Source: Arcicella sp034519515
GTDB taxonomy: Bacteria > Bacteroidota > Bacteroidia > Cytophagales > Spirosomataceae
Direction of reading: 5' to 3'
NCBI GenBank assembly: GCA_034519515.1
Contig: JAXHOK010000051.1
Location: forward strand, 122,599 to 186,598
Length of the DNA: 64,000 bases
Every line of letters begins with the position of its first letter. The stretch's first letter is position 1. The notes below the pieces were generated by a model. That model ran no database searches, was not told where the DNA came from, and worked only from the letters and a program-made list of their open reading frames with translations. The position numbers and the translations under genes are program-made. Positions 6,490 to 16,548 of the stretch are shown piece after piece.

Positions 6490-9468
6490 TTACACCAATG
6501 CTTCAAACAGAATCTCCACAGCGTGTTTGGCGGTTCGTCCAGTTCCATCGTGAATTTGATGTCTGCAACTTGTACCAGATGCCGCAATAATTACATCCTC
6601 TGTTTGCTGGCGGATGGTTGGAAAAAGCACCAATTCCCCAATCTGATTTGAGAGTTCAAAGTGTTCCTTTTCGTAACCAAATGACCCTGCCATTCCACAA
6701 CATCCACTCGGAATCAATTGTACTTCATAATTCTCTGGAAATGAGAGGGTTTTCTTGGCATTAACGATATTTGTCAAGGCTTTTTGTTGACAATGTCCGT
6801 GTAACTTTATCAGTTTTTTCTCGGTTGTAAACGCACTTTTTGAGATACGTTTTGTTTCAATTTCCTGAGCCAAAAACTCCTCAATCATAAACACATTTTC
6901 GCTAAGTTTTTGAGCATCTTTCGCTAAATTTTCATCCACTAAATCAGGATATTCATCACGGAAAGTGAGAATAGCCGAAGGTTCAATTCCGAGCAAAGGA
7001 GTTTCTGAGGAAATCAAACCTTTTAACATTGAAACATTTTGATTAGCCAACTTTTTAGCATCATTCAACAGCCCCTTTGACAACTGCGGACGACCAGATT
7101 CTACGTGATTGGGCACAATAACTTCATATCCCAAACGATTCAATAATTTCACTGTTTTGATACCAATTTCAACATCGTTATAATTGGTAAATTCATCAAT
7201 AAAAAGGTAAACGGCTTTCAGTTTTCGGCTTTCGGCTTTCAACTCTTCAACGCTAATTGCCGACTGCTGACCGCCGACTGCCGACTGTCGATAGCTTTTC
7301 ATAAATGTTTTATTTGCCAAATGAGGCATTGTTCTATCGGGATGAAAACCGACCACGGTATTAGCAATTTTTCGCAAAATGGGCGTATCGTAAACCAAAT
7401 TATAAGCCCAAGGGACATAAGAAGCGATTTTTGAAATGTTGGCAAAATTCCCTACTAAACGACTCCGCAAAGGCACACCATTTTCTTTATAGTATTGGTG
7501 CATAAATTCCATCTTCAATTTTGCCACATCCACGTTTGAAGGACAGTCCGACTTACAGCCCTTGCAAGCCAAACATAAATCCATGACTTCCTTAATCTCT
7601 GTGTGGTCGAAACGATTTTCTTTTTCAGAATTTGTCAAAAATTCTCTCAAAATATTCGCCCTCGCCCGTGTAGATTCCTTCTCATTGCGTGTAGCCATAT
7701 AAGACGGACACATCGTGCCACCCGAAAGATGTGTCTTCCGACAATCACCCGAACCGTTGCATTGTTCGGCGTGTTGCAAAATATCTTGGTCAGTGAAGCG
7801 GAAAGTCGTTTTGAATTCGGGCGTTTGTTGCCCAGGCGTATAACGCAAGAAAGTATCCATCGGGGGCGTATCAACCACTTTGTTGGGATTGAAAACGTTG
7901 TGGGGATCCCAAATGCGTTTAACATCCTTCATCAGTTGGTAATTATGTTCACCAACCATTTGCTTGATGAATTCACCCCTTAAACGCCCATCACCATGTT
8001 CGCCCGAAAGAGAACCTTTGTATTTTTTAACCAAAGTCGCAATTTCCTCCGCAATTAATCTGAATTGCTTATTTCCCTCAACCGTTTTGAGGTTAATAAT
8101 CGGGCGTAAATGTATTTCGCCTGAACCTGCGTGGGCATAATGCACACAATACAAATTATTTTTATCTAAAATTTCATTAAAATCACGAATAAAATCGGGT
8201 AAGTCATTGACATCCACCGCAGTATCTTCAATTACGGCAACAGCTTTTTCATCACCAGGAAGATTTGAGAGCAGTCCTAATCCTGCTTTTCGTAAATCCC
8301 AAACCCGTTTAGTATCAGCCCCGTAAACCACTGGAAAATGATAACCCAAGTTAGCAGCTCTCATTTCGGCTTCCATATCTTGGGCTTTTTGAGCAATTTC
8401 ATCGTGAGAATTTCCACGCAATTCAACTACCAAAATCGCTCCTGGGTCGCCCTGAACAAAGAAACGGTTTTGACTATGTTCTTTATTGGCTTTTGTACAT
8501 TCCAAAATATAATGATCCATCAGTTCAGAAGCCGAAGGGTTATATTTTAAAGCAATCAAGTTCGCCCGTAAAGATTCATCGACCGTGTTGAAATGCCCAC
8601 AAACCAAACCAATCTCAGACGGAGGCATATCATTTACATGAAGTTTTATTTCCGTCAAAAAGCAAAGCGTACCTTCCGACCCTGCGATTAATTCACAGAA
8701 ATTAAAAGGTTTTCCCCCTTCGGTAAAAGGCTCACAGTTCAAAAGCATATCCAAGGCATAACCCGTATTTCGCCTTTCGATGGTTGGTTTTGGAAATTCT
8801 TTGCGGATTTCGGCTTGATTGAAATTATCCGAAAGAATGGAGTTAGTTTCTCGATAAATTTTTTCAAATAAAGAAGCTGAACCGTTTTTTTGATTAGCAA
8901 TATCTAATAACTCTTCATACCCTTGTTTCCCTGAACTTTTAAATTCAATTTCTGAACCGTCCGAAAGAATCGCTTTCACCTCCATCAAATGTTCACGGGT
9001 AGAACCGTACACTACCGAATTTGAACCGCACGAATTATTTCCAACCATTCCCCCAATCATCGCACGGTTGGCAGTAGAGGTTTCTGGTCCGAAGAAAAGT
9101 CCGTGTTTTTTCAATTCCATATTCAACACATCACGCACCACCCCAGGCTGAACCCGCACCCAATGTTCTTCTTTGTTTACTTCTAAAATCTGCGTAAAAT
9201 TTTTGGACACATCCACCACAATTCCATTGCCCACAACCTGCCCAGCCAACGAAGTTCCAGCCGTTCTTGGGATGATAGAAGTACCATTTTCACGTGCAAA
9301 ATTTATAAGGATTTTAATATCCTCAATAGTTTTTGGAATTGCTACCGCCGCAGGCATTTCACGGTATGCGGAAGCGTCTGTTGCGTAGAGTGTACGCATA
9401 ACGGTATCATAGTGAAATTCTCCCTCCAATTGAGTGGCAAGATTGGCAAGTGATTGTGTATCAGTCAT
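6490..9468 (-). CDS. Fused FAD-linked oxidase / Fe-S oxidoreductase (D-lactate or 2-hydroxyacid dehydrogenase type)
   Basis: A 992-residue protein joining a GlcD/Dld-type flavoprotein to a GlpC-type Fe-S and CCG-domain module, the layout of YdiJ-like D-2-hydroxyacid dehydrogenases. FAD binding: PRTAGTSLAGQVVGNGIVVD near residues 62-81 and GGMVGNNSCGSNS. FAD-oxidase C-terminal domain: AVIEDTAVDVNDLP and HYAHAGSGEIHLRP. Fe-S motifs are CNGSGDCRK near 570 and CLACKGCKSDCP near 633; CCG-type motifs are HGHCQQKAL and SGCCGMAGSFGY near 920. It probably passes electrons from a 2-hydroxyacid to the quinone pool. A low-complexity, repeat-derived insertion lies in frame at about residues 722-752, between the Fe-S and CCG parts. 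Confidence 0.92.
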   Translation of the reverse strand: MTDTQSLANLATQLEGEFHYDTVMRTLYATDASAYREMPAAVAIPKTIEDIKILINFARENGTSIIPRTAGTSLAGQVVGNGIVVDVSKNFTQILEVNKEEHWVRVQPGVVRDVLNMELKKHGLFFGPETSTANRAMIGGMVGNNSCGSNSVVYGSTREHLMEVKAILSDGSEIEFKSSGKQGYEELLDIANQKNGSASLFEKIYRETNSILSDNFNQAEIRKEFPKPTIERRNTGYALDMLLNCEPFTEGGKPFNFCELIAGSEGTLCFLTEIKLHVNDMPPSEIGLVCGHFNTVDESLRANLIALKYNPSASELMDHYILECTKANKEHSQNRFFVQGDPGAILVVELRGNSHDEIAQKAQDMEAEMRAANLGYHFPVVYGADTKRVWDLRKAGLGLLSNLPGDEKAVAVIEDTAVDVNDLPDFIRDFNEILDKNNLYCVHYAHAGSGEIHLRPIINLKTVEGNKQFRLIAEEIATLVKKYKGSLSGEHGDGRLRGEFIKQMVGEHNYQLMKDVKRIWDPHNVFNPNKVVDTPPMDTFLRYTPGQQTPEFKTTFRFTDQDILQHAEQCNGSGDCRKTHLSGGTMCPSYMATRNEKESTRARANILREFLTNSEKENRFDHTEIKEVMDLCLACKGCKSDCPSNVDVAKLKMEFMHQYYKENGVPLRSRLVGNFANISKIASYVPWAYNLVYDTPILRKIANTVVGFHPDRTMPHLANKTFMKSYRQSAVGGQQSAISVEELKAESRKLKAVYLFIDEFTNYNDVEIGIKTVKLLNRLGYEVIVPNHVESGRPQLSKGLLNDAKKLANQNVSMLKGLISSETPLLGIEPSAILTFRDEYPDLVDENLAKDAQKLSENVFMIEEFLAQEIETKRISKSAFTTEKKLIKLHGHCQQKALTNIVNAKKTLSFPENYEVQLIPSGCCGMAGSFGYEKEHFELSNQIGELVLFPTIRQQTEDVIIAASGTSCRHQIHDGTGRTAKHAVEILFEALV
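7215..7305. repeat. Low-complexity repeat inside the oxidoreductase gene
   Basis: On the plus strand the units CGGCTTTCGGCTTTC and GACTGCTGACCGCCGACTGC recur in short tandem form. Such short repeats normally sit between genes; here they are read in frame as RQSAVGGQQSAISVEELKAE and beyond. See findings. Confidence 0.6.
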
Positions 9469-9985
9469 TTTTGTATTTTACTAAGAATTATATTGTTTTT
9501 CTAAGTTCTATTTTCAGACTTCAAATTTACTACTAAATTCAATTTGAATTAGCTTAAAATATTTTTATGGCACATCTATATTAAAATAATACAATTTGTA
9601 AAACATTTTTGTTCGTCATTATTTTAACATCATTTAACGAAAAGTTCTTTGAAATGCTGTTTCTCAAACTTTTGCAAACTTTTGCAAACACTGTTCTAAT
9701 GTGTGCTAAATATTGCAAGCCAAAATAAGTACAATTCTCTAAGTGATTTTTAGAAAATTAAAATAAAACTTTTTGCCCAAAAAATTGAATTTTAAAAACT
9801 TTCTCCCCTATTTTGTGCAACATTTTTATAACAATATCATATTTCATCCATCGAAAGAGCCAAATTTGCCTAAATCTCAAAACTTCACAGACAGGTAAAC
9901 TAATGAGTATTTCCATCTAATTTTCCGGACAATTTGACATTGTTTAGTTTTTTCATTAACCATTTTCCAATCTTAACAAAACCTT
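9469..9985. other. 517-bp intergenic region upstream of susC
   Basis: AT-rich region between divergent genes. It should hold the promoters for both, but no convincing TTG/TAnnTTTG pair could be fixed. A short direct repeat, AACTTTTGC twice in a row, lies around 9668-9690 and might be a regulator site. No gene seen. Confidence 0.4.
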
Positions 9986-12900
9986 ATGAACAATCATTTT
10001 TACAAGTGGTTCGGTCGCTCTGAGCGACAAGGTGTAGCATCAAACGCTTTTACGAAAGTAGTATTGATGGCTATTACTATGCTGGTGTCTGTGGGCATTT
10101 ATGCACAAGACAAAACTGTTACTGGTAAAGTAACTGACGGTGGCGATAATTCAGGACTACCTGGTGTATCGGTTTCGGTAGCGGGAGCTAACAAAGGAAC
10201 GCAAACAGCGACTGACGGTACATACAAAATTACTGTTCCTGCTAATGCTACTTTGGTTTATTCATTTGTTGGATTCGCTAAGCAATCAATTGCTATTGGA
10301 AACAAATCTGTAATTGATGTAGTGTTAGTATCTGACAATAAGGCTTTGGAAGAAGTTGTTGTTGTGGGTTACGGTACTCAGAAAGTTAAAGACGCTACAG
10401 GTTCCGTTACGTCGTTAGGTTCAAAGGACTTTAATAGAGGAGTTATTGCATCTCCTGAGCAATTATTACAGGGACGTGCTGCGGGTATTCAAATTACTCC
10501 TGCAAGTGGTGAGCCTGGTGCGGGTGTGAATATTCGTATTCGTGGTACAGGTTCTATCCGTGCTGGTAATAATCCTCTGTTTGTAGTTGATGGAGTTCCT
10601 TTGGACGGTGGCTCAACCTCTGCGGGGGGACTTGATGCGGGAGGAGGAACATCATCTTCGAGAAACCCACTGGCATTTCTAAATCCTAATGATATTGAAA
10701 ACATATCTGTTTTGAAAGATGCTTCCGCAGCTGCAATCTATGGTTCAAGAGGAGCTAATGGGGTTGTATTAATTACTACCAAAAAAGGAAGAGCAGGGCA
10801 AGGATTTCAATTATCAACAAATTTCAGTGTATCATCTGCCATAAGACGCTTTATGATTTATTAGATGCTTCAACATTTTTATCAGGGGTAACGAAAGCTG
10901 GGGGCGATGCTAATGAAGTTAACAGAAAAGCCAATACAAACTGGCAGGATGAAATCTTCAGAACTTCTCTTTCTCAGAATTATGACTTAAGTTATGGAAG
11001 TGGAAACGAAAATACTCGCTATCGTGTGGGGGTTGGTTTTTCAGACCAACAAGGAATAATCAAAAAATCTGGGTTAAGCCGCCTAACAGGTCGTATAAAT
11101 TTAACACAGGAGTTGTTCAATGATAAGTTAATTCTTGATTTAACCCTAACAGGTTCAAGTAATAAAAATACTTATGCTCCAATTTCTGATAATGCAGGAT
11201 TTCAAGGTAGCTTAGTCGGTGCGGCTATTCAAGCAAACCCTACTTATCCTGTTTTGAACCCTGACGGAACATTTTTCCACCCAGGAGGAGATTTCCGTAA
11301 TCCTGCCGCTATGCTAGCTTACATTGATGATTCAGACAATATAACCAGATACTTGGCAAATGTAGGTGCTACTTATAAGTTAACACCGGACTTATCATAC
11401 AAATTCACCTTAGGGCTTGATAATTCATCAAGTGTTAGAAACACATGGATGGATAAAAGATTGTTAGGTTACACAGACAACACAAACTTTGAAGAAGTGA
11501 GGGCAGACCAAGTGTCGGGTAACGGGCGTGGAATAATTCAAAACAGAGCTTTAGCATCCACTTTGGTTGAACATACGCTTACTTACGACAAAAAAATGGG
11601 TAAAGGTGCATTGAATGCTTTGGTTGGATACTCATATCAAAATTTTACAAACTATGGCTACAACGACATAGGATTTGGTGTCAAAACAGGAGACGTTGCT
11701 ACATCATTAGATGGATACAGCAAAAAAATCCCAACTTTTGGAGACAGTACCAGACAACAATTACAGTCATACTTTGCCCGTGTAAATTACAGCATTGCTG
11801 ACAAGTATTTTTTAACAGGTACTGTGCGTGCGGATGGATCTTCTAAATTTGGAGAAAATAACAAATATGGCGTTTTCCCTGCCTTTGCATTTAAGTGGAA
11901 ATTAATGAATGAAGCGTTTATTCCAAAAGATATATTCAACGATTTAAGTTTCCGTTTAAATTGGGGTAGAACAGGTAATCAAGAGTTCCCAGGCGGGGTT
12001 GCGGGTTCCATTTCTCAACGTAAACTAAATGGTAGTAGTGTACCAATAAATGCGGCGAATCCAAATATTAAGTGGGAAACAACAACCCAATATGGTGCAG
12101 GTATTGATTTTGCCATATTACAAGGGAAGCTAAGTGGTACAATTGATTACTTCAATAAAAGTACTATTGATCCCATTTTCTTGGCAAACTATGCACAACC
12201 TGCCGCAGTATCAAGAAGATGGGTTAATCTTCCAGGTACTATCAAAAATACAGGGTTTGAAGTTGGTTTAACATTGCAAGCGGTTCAGTCAAAATCATTT
12301 ACTTGGGAGATTTTAGCTAATGCTACATCACTCAAAAATATTATTGAAGATTTTGGTGATGGGAACGTTGTTACGGGTGATATAAATGGACAGGGTTTAT
12401 CAGGTGCGTATGTACAAACTATCCGTAACGGATACCCTTTGTTCTCATTCTTTTTACCAACATTTTCAGGATTTGACCAAAATGGATTTGCTATTTTACC
12501 AAATGACAACAGATTTAATGTTGAAGGAAGTGCGATACCAACATTCACTTGGGGCTTGACCAATAATTTTACCTTTGGTAGACTAAATGCAAGTATTTTC
12601 ATTAATGGTTCAAGCGGAAATTTCTTATATAATAACACTGCTAATGCTTTATTTACAAAAGGTAGTTTGAAGAATGGACGTAACGTGACCACAGCTGTTG
12701 CAAACAGTACTGAAAATGCCGTGAATCCTCCAGAAGTTTCAACACGTTTTTTAGAAAAAGGTGACTTCATTCGTTTATCGAACCTTTCATTAGGTTATAC
12801 ATTTAATATGCCAACTTCAAGTAAAATCAAAACGCTAACTGTAAATTTGGCAGGACAAAACCTATTGTTGATTTCAGATTATTCAGGTTTAGATCCAGAA

Positions 12901-13005
12901 GTTAATACAAACAAAGCGAGAAATGATGTTCCTTCTTTGGGTATTGATTACACTGCTTACCCAAGTGCGAGAACCTTTACATTTGGAGTGAACTTAGGCT
13001 TTTAA
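9986..13005 (+). pseudogene. SusC/RagA-type TonB-dependent transporter, 1-nt frameshift
   Basis: Outer-membrane TonB-dependent nutrient transporter that would pair with the downstream SusD. The first frame (292 codons) carries a long signal region ending MLVSVGIYAQ, a carboxypeptidase-like regulatory domain (VTGKVTDGGDNSGLPGVSV), the TonB box and SusC signature EEVVVVGYGTQK, and the plug. At about 10838-10850 the frame ends in RRFMIY-stop, while the next frame continues smoothly as KTLYDLLDASTFLSGVTK and NWQDEIFRTSLSQNYDLSYG through the whole beta barrel to 13005. Restoring one base gives a normal 1,006-residue protein. Either a recent mutation or a sequencing error; the rest looks fully maintained. 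Confidence 0.88.
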
Positions 13006-13018
13006 ATAGAAATTGTAC

Positions 13019-13066
13019 ATTGATGTTGAAACTACTTAAATTTGTCTAAATAGTTTCAACATCAAT
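13019..13066 (+). promoter_or_regulatory. Hairpin in the susC-susD spacer
   Basis: A perfect 16-bp stem (ATTGATGTTGAAACTA / TAGTTTCAACATCAAT) with a 16-base loop starts 14 bases after the susC stop. There is no U-tract directly after it, so an mRNA-stabilising or partially terminating element that sets the SusC:SusD ratio is more likely than a full terminator. Confidence 0.55.
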
Positions 13067-13154
13067 TTATGAATCTTTTACAAAAAAATAGCATTTTTTT
13101 AAAACCAATAAAGTAAACAAATACTTTATAAATTAAAAAAACATAAACAAAATA

Positions 13155-14684
13155 ATGAAACTTAGAAATAAATTATACCCTTTGGCATTAGGAGCATTGC
13201 TCGTTGCTGGGGCAACTACAAGTTGTAGTTTAGAAGAAGAAATATTGGGTCGTAAAACCATTGACACTGGGTCTGGTGGCGGAAGTACCTCAGATTTAGC
13301 TGGAGTTTACAATCAACTGAATGCGTTTAATAGTCAGTCTAATATGTATGCTTTACAGGAACACACCTCCGATGAAATGCAAGGCCCAACTCGTGGAACA
13401 GATTGGGGTGATTTTGGAACGTGGCGTAAGTTACATCAACATACTTGGGATGCCCAACACAACCAAATCAATGATACTTGGGACATTATGAATATTGGTG
13501 TTTTTAGAGCAACACAAGTTATTGCTAAATCTACTGACAACCAATCGAAGGCGGAGGCATCATTTTTAAGAGCCTTTTTTATGTTCAATCTTGTCGATTT
13601 CTTTGGACAGGTACCATTTAGAGAAGCTACTGACTCTCCCGATTCAAACCCTAAGGTGTTTTCACGTAAAGATGCTCTAGACTTTGTTGTGAAAGATTTA
13701 GAATTTGCTGCAAGTACGCTACCATCTGGTAATGCAGGGAAGGCTACAAAAGAGGCTGCGAACTTTTTATTAGCGAAGGCTATCCTTAATAAAGCCGTTT
13801 ACGCACAGGATCCAAAAACTCCTTCTGGACCATTCACCTTTGCGAAAGCTGATATGGATAACGTTGTGAAATATGCCGATGCTGTGATTAATTCTGGAAA
13901 ATACTCAATAGAACCTGCGAGAGAATATTTTGATAACTTTAAGTGGGACAATTCGACAGTTTCAAAAGAATTAATATTTGTTCGTGAAAACAGCAACACA
14001 GATCAGCCTGCAAATGTCAGAGAGCGTAGTTATATGACACTACATTACAACCAGAAGCCAAACGGTTGGAATGGGTTTACAACTTTGGCGGATTTTTACA
14101 ATAGTTTTGAAAAAACAGACGTCCGTTTGGGTGGTCCGCTAACTGGATTTACAGACAAGAGTGGTCTAAATACAGGATTTTTGATTGGACAACAGAAAGA
14201 CGAGAAAGGAGTTAATTTAAAGGATAGAAGCGGTAATCCTTTAGCATTTACATCCGATGTAAATATACTTTTTGCATCCGAAACCAAGGGAATTCGTGTA
14301 ATTAAGTATCCCTTAGACCCTGCAAATATTGATAATTCAGCTAACGATTATGTATTTTTTAGATATGCTGATGTTATTTTGATGAAAGCCGAAGCCTTGT
14401 TTAGAAGCGGAAATGCTGCTGGTGCTTTGACCTTGGTAAACCAAATTCGTACAAATAGAGGTTTAACTGCTTTGGCAACTCTTACGGAAAAAGCATTATT
14501 AGAAGAGCGTGGTCACGAATTATACTGGGAAGGATGGAGACGAAACGACCAGGTTCGTTTCGGAACGTTCTTAAATCCGATGGATAATAAGGCGGCTACT
14601 TCTCCAAATCACGTAGTTGTATTTCCAATCCCTCAAAGAGCGGTTGATACAAACCCTAATTTGAAACAGAATTTCGGATATTAA
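13155..14684 (+). CDS. SusD/RagB family nutrient-binding lipoprotein
   Basis: A 509-residue surface lipoprotein that caps the SusC barrel and binds its ligand. The signal peptide ends GATTSC (Cys24). SusD hallmarks are the N-terminal TPR-like part (YNQLNAFNSQSN, FLRAFFMFNLVDFFGQVPF, where the RA..NLV..FG pattern is typical) and the C-terminal region YVFFRYADVILMKAEALFRS, LVNQIRTNRGL, LLEERGHELYWEGWRRNDQV and FPIPQRAVDTNPNLKQN. It is intact, in contrast to the frameshifted susC. It is followed by a strong terminator, so the susCD operon ends here. Confidence 0.95.
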   Translation: MKLRNKLYPLALGALLVAGATTSCSLEEEILGRKTIDTGSGGGSTSDLAGVYNQLNAFNSQSNMYALQEHTSDEMQGPTRGTDWGDFGTWRKLHQHTWDAQHNQINDTWDIMNIGVFRATQVIAKSTDNQSKAEASFLRAFFMFNLVDFFGQVPFREATDSPDSNPKVFSRKDALDFVVKDLEFAASTLPSGNAGKATKEAANFLLAKAILNKAVYAQDPKTPSGPFTFAKADMDNVVKYADAVINSGKYSIEPAREYFDNFKWDNSTVSKELIFVRENSNTDQPANVRERSYMTLHYNQKPNGWNGFTTLADFYNSFEKTDVRLGGPLTGFTDKSGLNTGFLIGQQKDEKGVNLKDRSGNPLAFTSDVNILFASETKGIRVIKYPLDPANIDNSANDYVFFRYADVILMKAEALFRSGNAAGALTLVNQIRTNRGLTALATLTEKALLEERGHELYWEGWRRNDQVRFGTFLNPMDNKAATSPNHVVVFPIPQRAVDTNPNLKQNFGY

Positions 14685-14705
14685 TATTGAATATTTATCA
14701 AATGA

Positions 14706-14736
14706 AAAATGCTCGAAATTTCGAGCATTTTTCATT
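14706..14736 (+). terminator. Rho-independent terminator after susD
   Basis: A perfect palindrome centred on GCTCGAAATTTCGAGC, flanked by AAAAT and ATTTTTC, 22 bases after the susD stop. The flanking A and T runs make it usable on both strands. Confidence 0.8.
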
Positions 14737-14758
14737 TAACATCATATCGCTTAAAACT

Positions 14759-15277
14759 ATGCTAAAAATAACAATTTTTTCTATTCCGCTTTTATTAGGA
14801 CTATTTTTGATTAGTTGCAATAAATCAAAAATTACTGAGGAAGAAATTAATAAACAATTGTCACTTTTAAAAAATAATGAGGCAAGGGCAATATTTGAAG
14901 TAAATGACACCTTATTTTATGTCTCAAACAGTGTATTTACAGGTGAAGTAGATGTAACACCACAAAAAATATTTACTGAATTAAAAGATCAATATAATAG
15001 CCATATTGTATTGAATTTGCCAGTTGAGCGTGGTTTTAAGAACAGTAATTTTAACGTTGCATCGGGAACGATTAATGAGTTCAATACTAATCTTATGATT
15101 GGGAAAATTATTGATATAAAAGAAAATTTAGGAAATGGGAACGTATTGACGGCTGGTGTTATCAAAATAAAAGAGATTTCCTTCGAAAAATTAATAATTG
15201 AGATTGATGGAAAGGTTGGGAGATATTACTCAGGTATAGAAATCCTAAATTATGGAAAGACTTTAGAGGAGTTTTAA
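14759..15277 (+). CDS. Small lipoprotein of unknown function
   Basis: A 172-residue protein. The ATG at 14759 puts a lipoprotein signal peptide (LKITIFSIPLLLGLFLIS then Cys20) at the N-terminus. A longer frame from 14687 would read through the terminator and is rejected. The mature part includes INKQLSLLKNNEARAIFEVN, then FNVASGTINEFNTNLMIGKI and ENLGNGNVLTAGVIKIKEIS, mostly beta-strand-like. No family recognised. It lies between SusD and a decayed DUF4249 gene. Confidence 0.75.
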   Translation: MLKITIFSIPLLLGLFLISCNKSKITEEEINKQLSLLKNNEARAIFEVNDTLFYVSNSVFTGEVDVTPQKIFTELKDQYNSHIVLNLPVERGFKNSNFNVASGTINEFNTNLMIGKIIDIKENLGNGNVLTAGVIKIKEISFEKLIIEIDGKVGRYYSGIEILNYGKTLEEF

Positions 15278-15438
15278 TTATCAAAAAGCCAAGGTATAAG
15301 TTTATTGATGTTACGGATAAAAAAGTATTTGGAAATTAGTAGAATTTCAAAGAGTCTATTTAATAAACGATGTGTTGATCGCTTGATAAGAGCAATCCGA
15401 ATATTTTTTAATAAGTTGGTTAAAGGAGGCAGTGTATC

Positions 15439-15564
15439 CTAATTTTCTAAAATATCGTTATGCAATAAGTTTATTTTTTTCAATAATCGTTCAGTAAGAC
15501 TGGTATTATCAGTAATAATATTAACTGTACCGCTCATTTGAGGTTTAAACCGAGTTTTTGTTTC
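15439..15564 (-). pseudogene. C-terminal remnant of an HlyD-type export adaptor
   Basis: On the minus strand a frame without a start reads ETKTRFKPQMSGTVNIITDN and then TSLTERLLKKINLLHNDILE before a TAG at 15439-15441. The pattern K-P-x-M-x-G-x-x-x-I-I-T-x-x-x-S-L-x-x-R is what I know from the C-termini of HlyD-family membrane-fusion proteins of Bacteroidota bacteriocin/peptide exporters. Upstream the frame meets a stop exactly where the plus-strand DUF4249 frame begins, so the fragment was left by recombination. The family call rests on about 40 residues. Confidence 0.5.
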
Positions 15565-15565
15565 T

Positions 15566-16546
15566 TACTCTTCGCCAAGTATTACACTTAATATTGAAAA
15601 CAGACCTGTAACCTCAGCAAGAGTTTCTTTTGTTGATGACACGGGAAATACGCAAAGATTATCCGGAATAGCGGATGGAGTTTATGAAACATCAGAAAAT
15701 TTTAAGGGTATTGTTGGGAATACTTACACTTTGAATATCGTTTTGGGGAATGGGAAAAGCTATTTTTCGAGTCCTGAGAAGCTAATTGCTTCGCCAAAGA
15801 TTGATAATATTAAAACTGAATTTGCGGTAAAAAACAATTATCCACTCACGGATGTCAGAAGCGTGGGATTTGATGTGAGCCTTGATTTTACAGATTCGCC
15901 CAAACCCAATCAGTTCTATCAATGGAAGTGGACACACGTGGAGCGAACGGTTTACTGTGCCAGTTGTTCGAGAGGCTATGATTATTTTTTTAGTGGGTGT
16001 AGTTCAAATATTAATTTTCCTGATGGACAAACAGAGGTTGAACTCATCAATTATAAGTGTGATGGAAACTGTTTTGATATTTCCAGTAACTCTACCTACA
16101 ATCTATTATCAGACAATCTTTTAAATGGGCAGAAGGTTACTAACATTCCAATTACCAGAGTTCCGTTTGAGAGTCAGTCATTGTATTATTTAAAAATAGA
16201 ACAGAGAGTAATTCCTCAAAAGATATACCAGTATTTTAGAAGTATCAAGGGAGTTACACAAGGCTCTGGAACGTTATTTGACGTGCCTACCGAGACTCAA
16301 TTTAGCCCAAATATCTTTTCAAAAGAAAATCCAAAAGAAAGAATAATTGGAGCTTTTGAAGTATTTGGTTCACAAGAAAAAACGATTTATGTTGATAGAA
16401 ATATTGGAACAGGAAATTACACTCCAATCAACAGAGTTTATCCCGGCAGACAAATAATTTTACCTTCGCCACGTATGGGACCGAAAGCAGCTTGTGTAGA
16501 AGGAAAATATAGAACTAAAAAAGAACCCGCAGATTTTAAAGAATAA
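15566..16546 (+). pseudogene. DUF4249 family protein, 5'-truncated
   Basis: The open frame codes for most of a DUF4249 protein (Bacteroidota outer-membrane-associated, often beside TonB-dependent receptors): SITLNIENRPVTSARVSFVD, then SGIADGVYETSENFKGIVGN, TYTLNIVL and a long C-terminal part ending RKEPADFKE. The normal start, lipoprotein signal and first ~40 residues are missing: the frame is closed by a TGA at 15539-15541 and the sequence there is an HlyD tail on the other strand. A TTG at 15731 could in principle start translation but would leave no export signal. It ends 2 bases before the FG-GAP gene at 16549, so translation coupling may once have existed. Confidence 0.65.
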
Positions 16547-16548
16547 AA

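Noticed and set aside
14687..14758. Longer start for the lipoprotein at 14759
   Set aside because: It would translate through the susD terminator and bury the lipoprotein signal.
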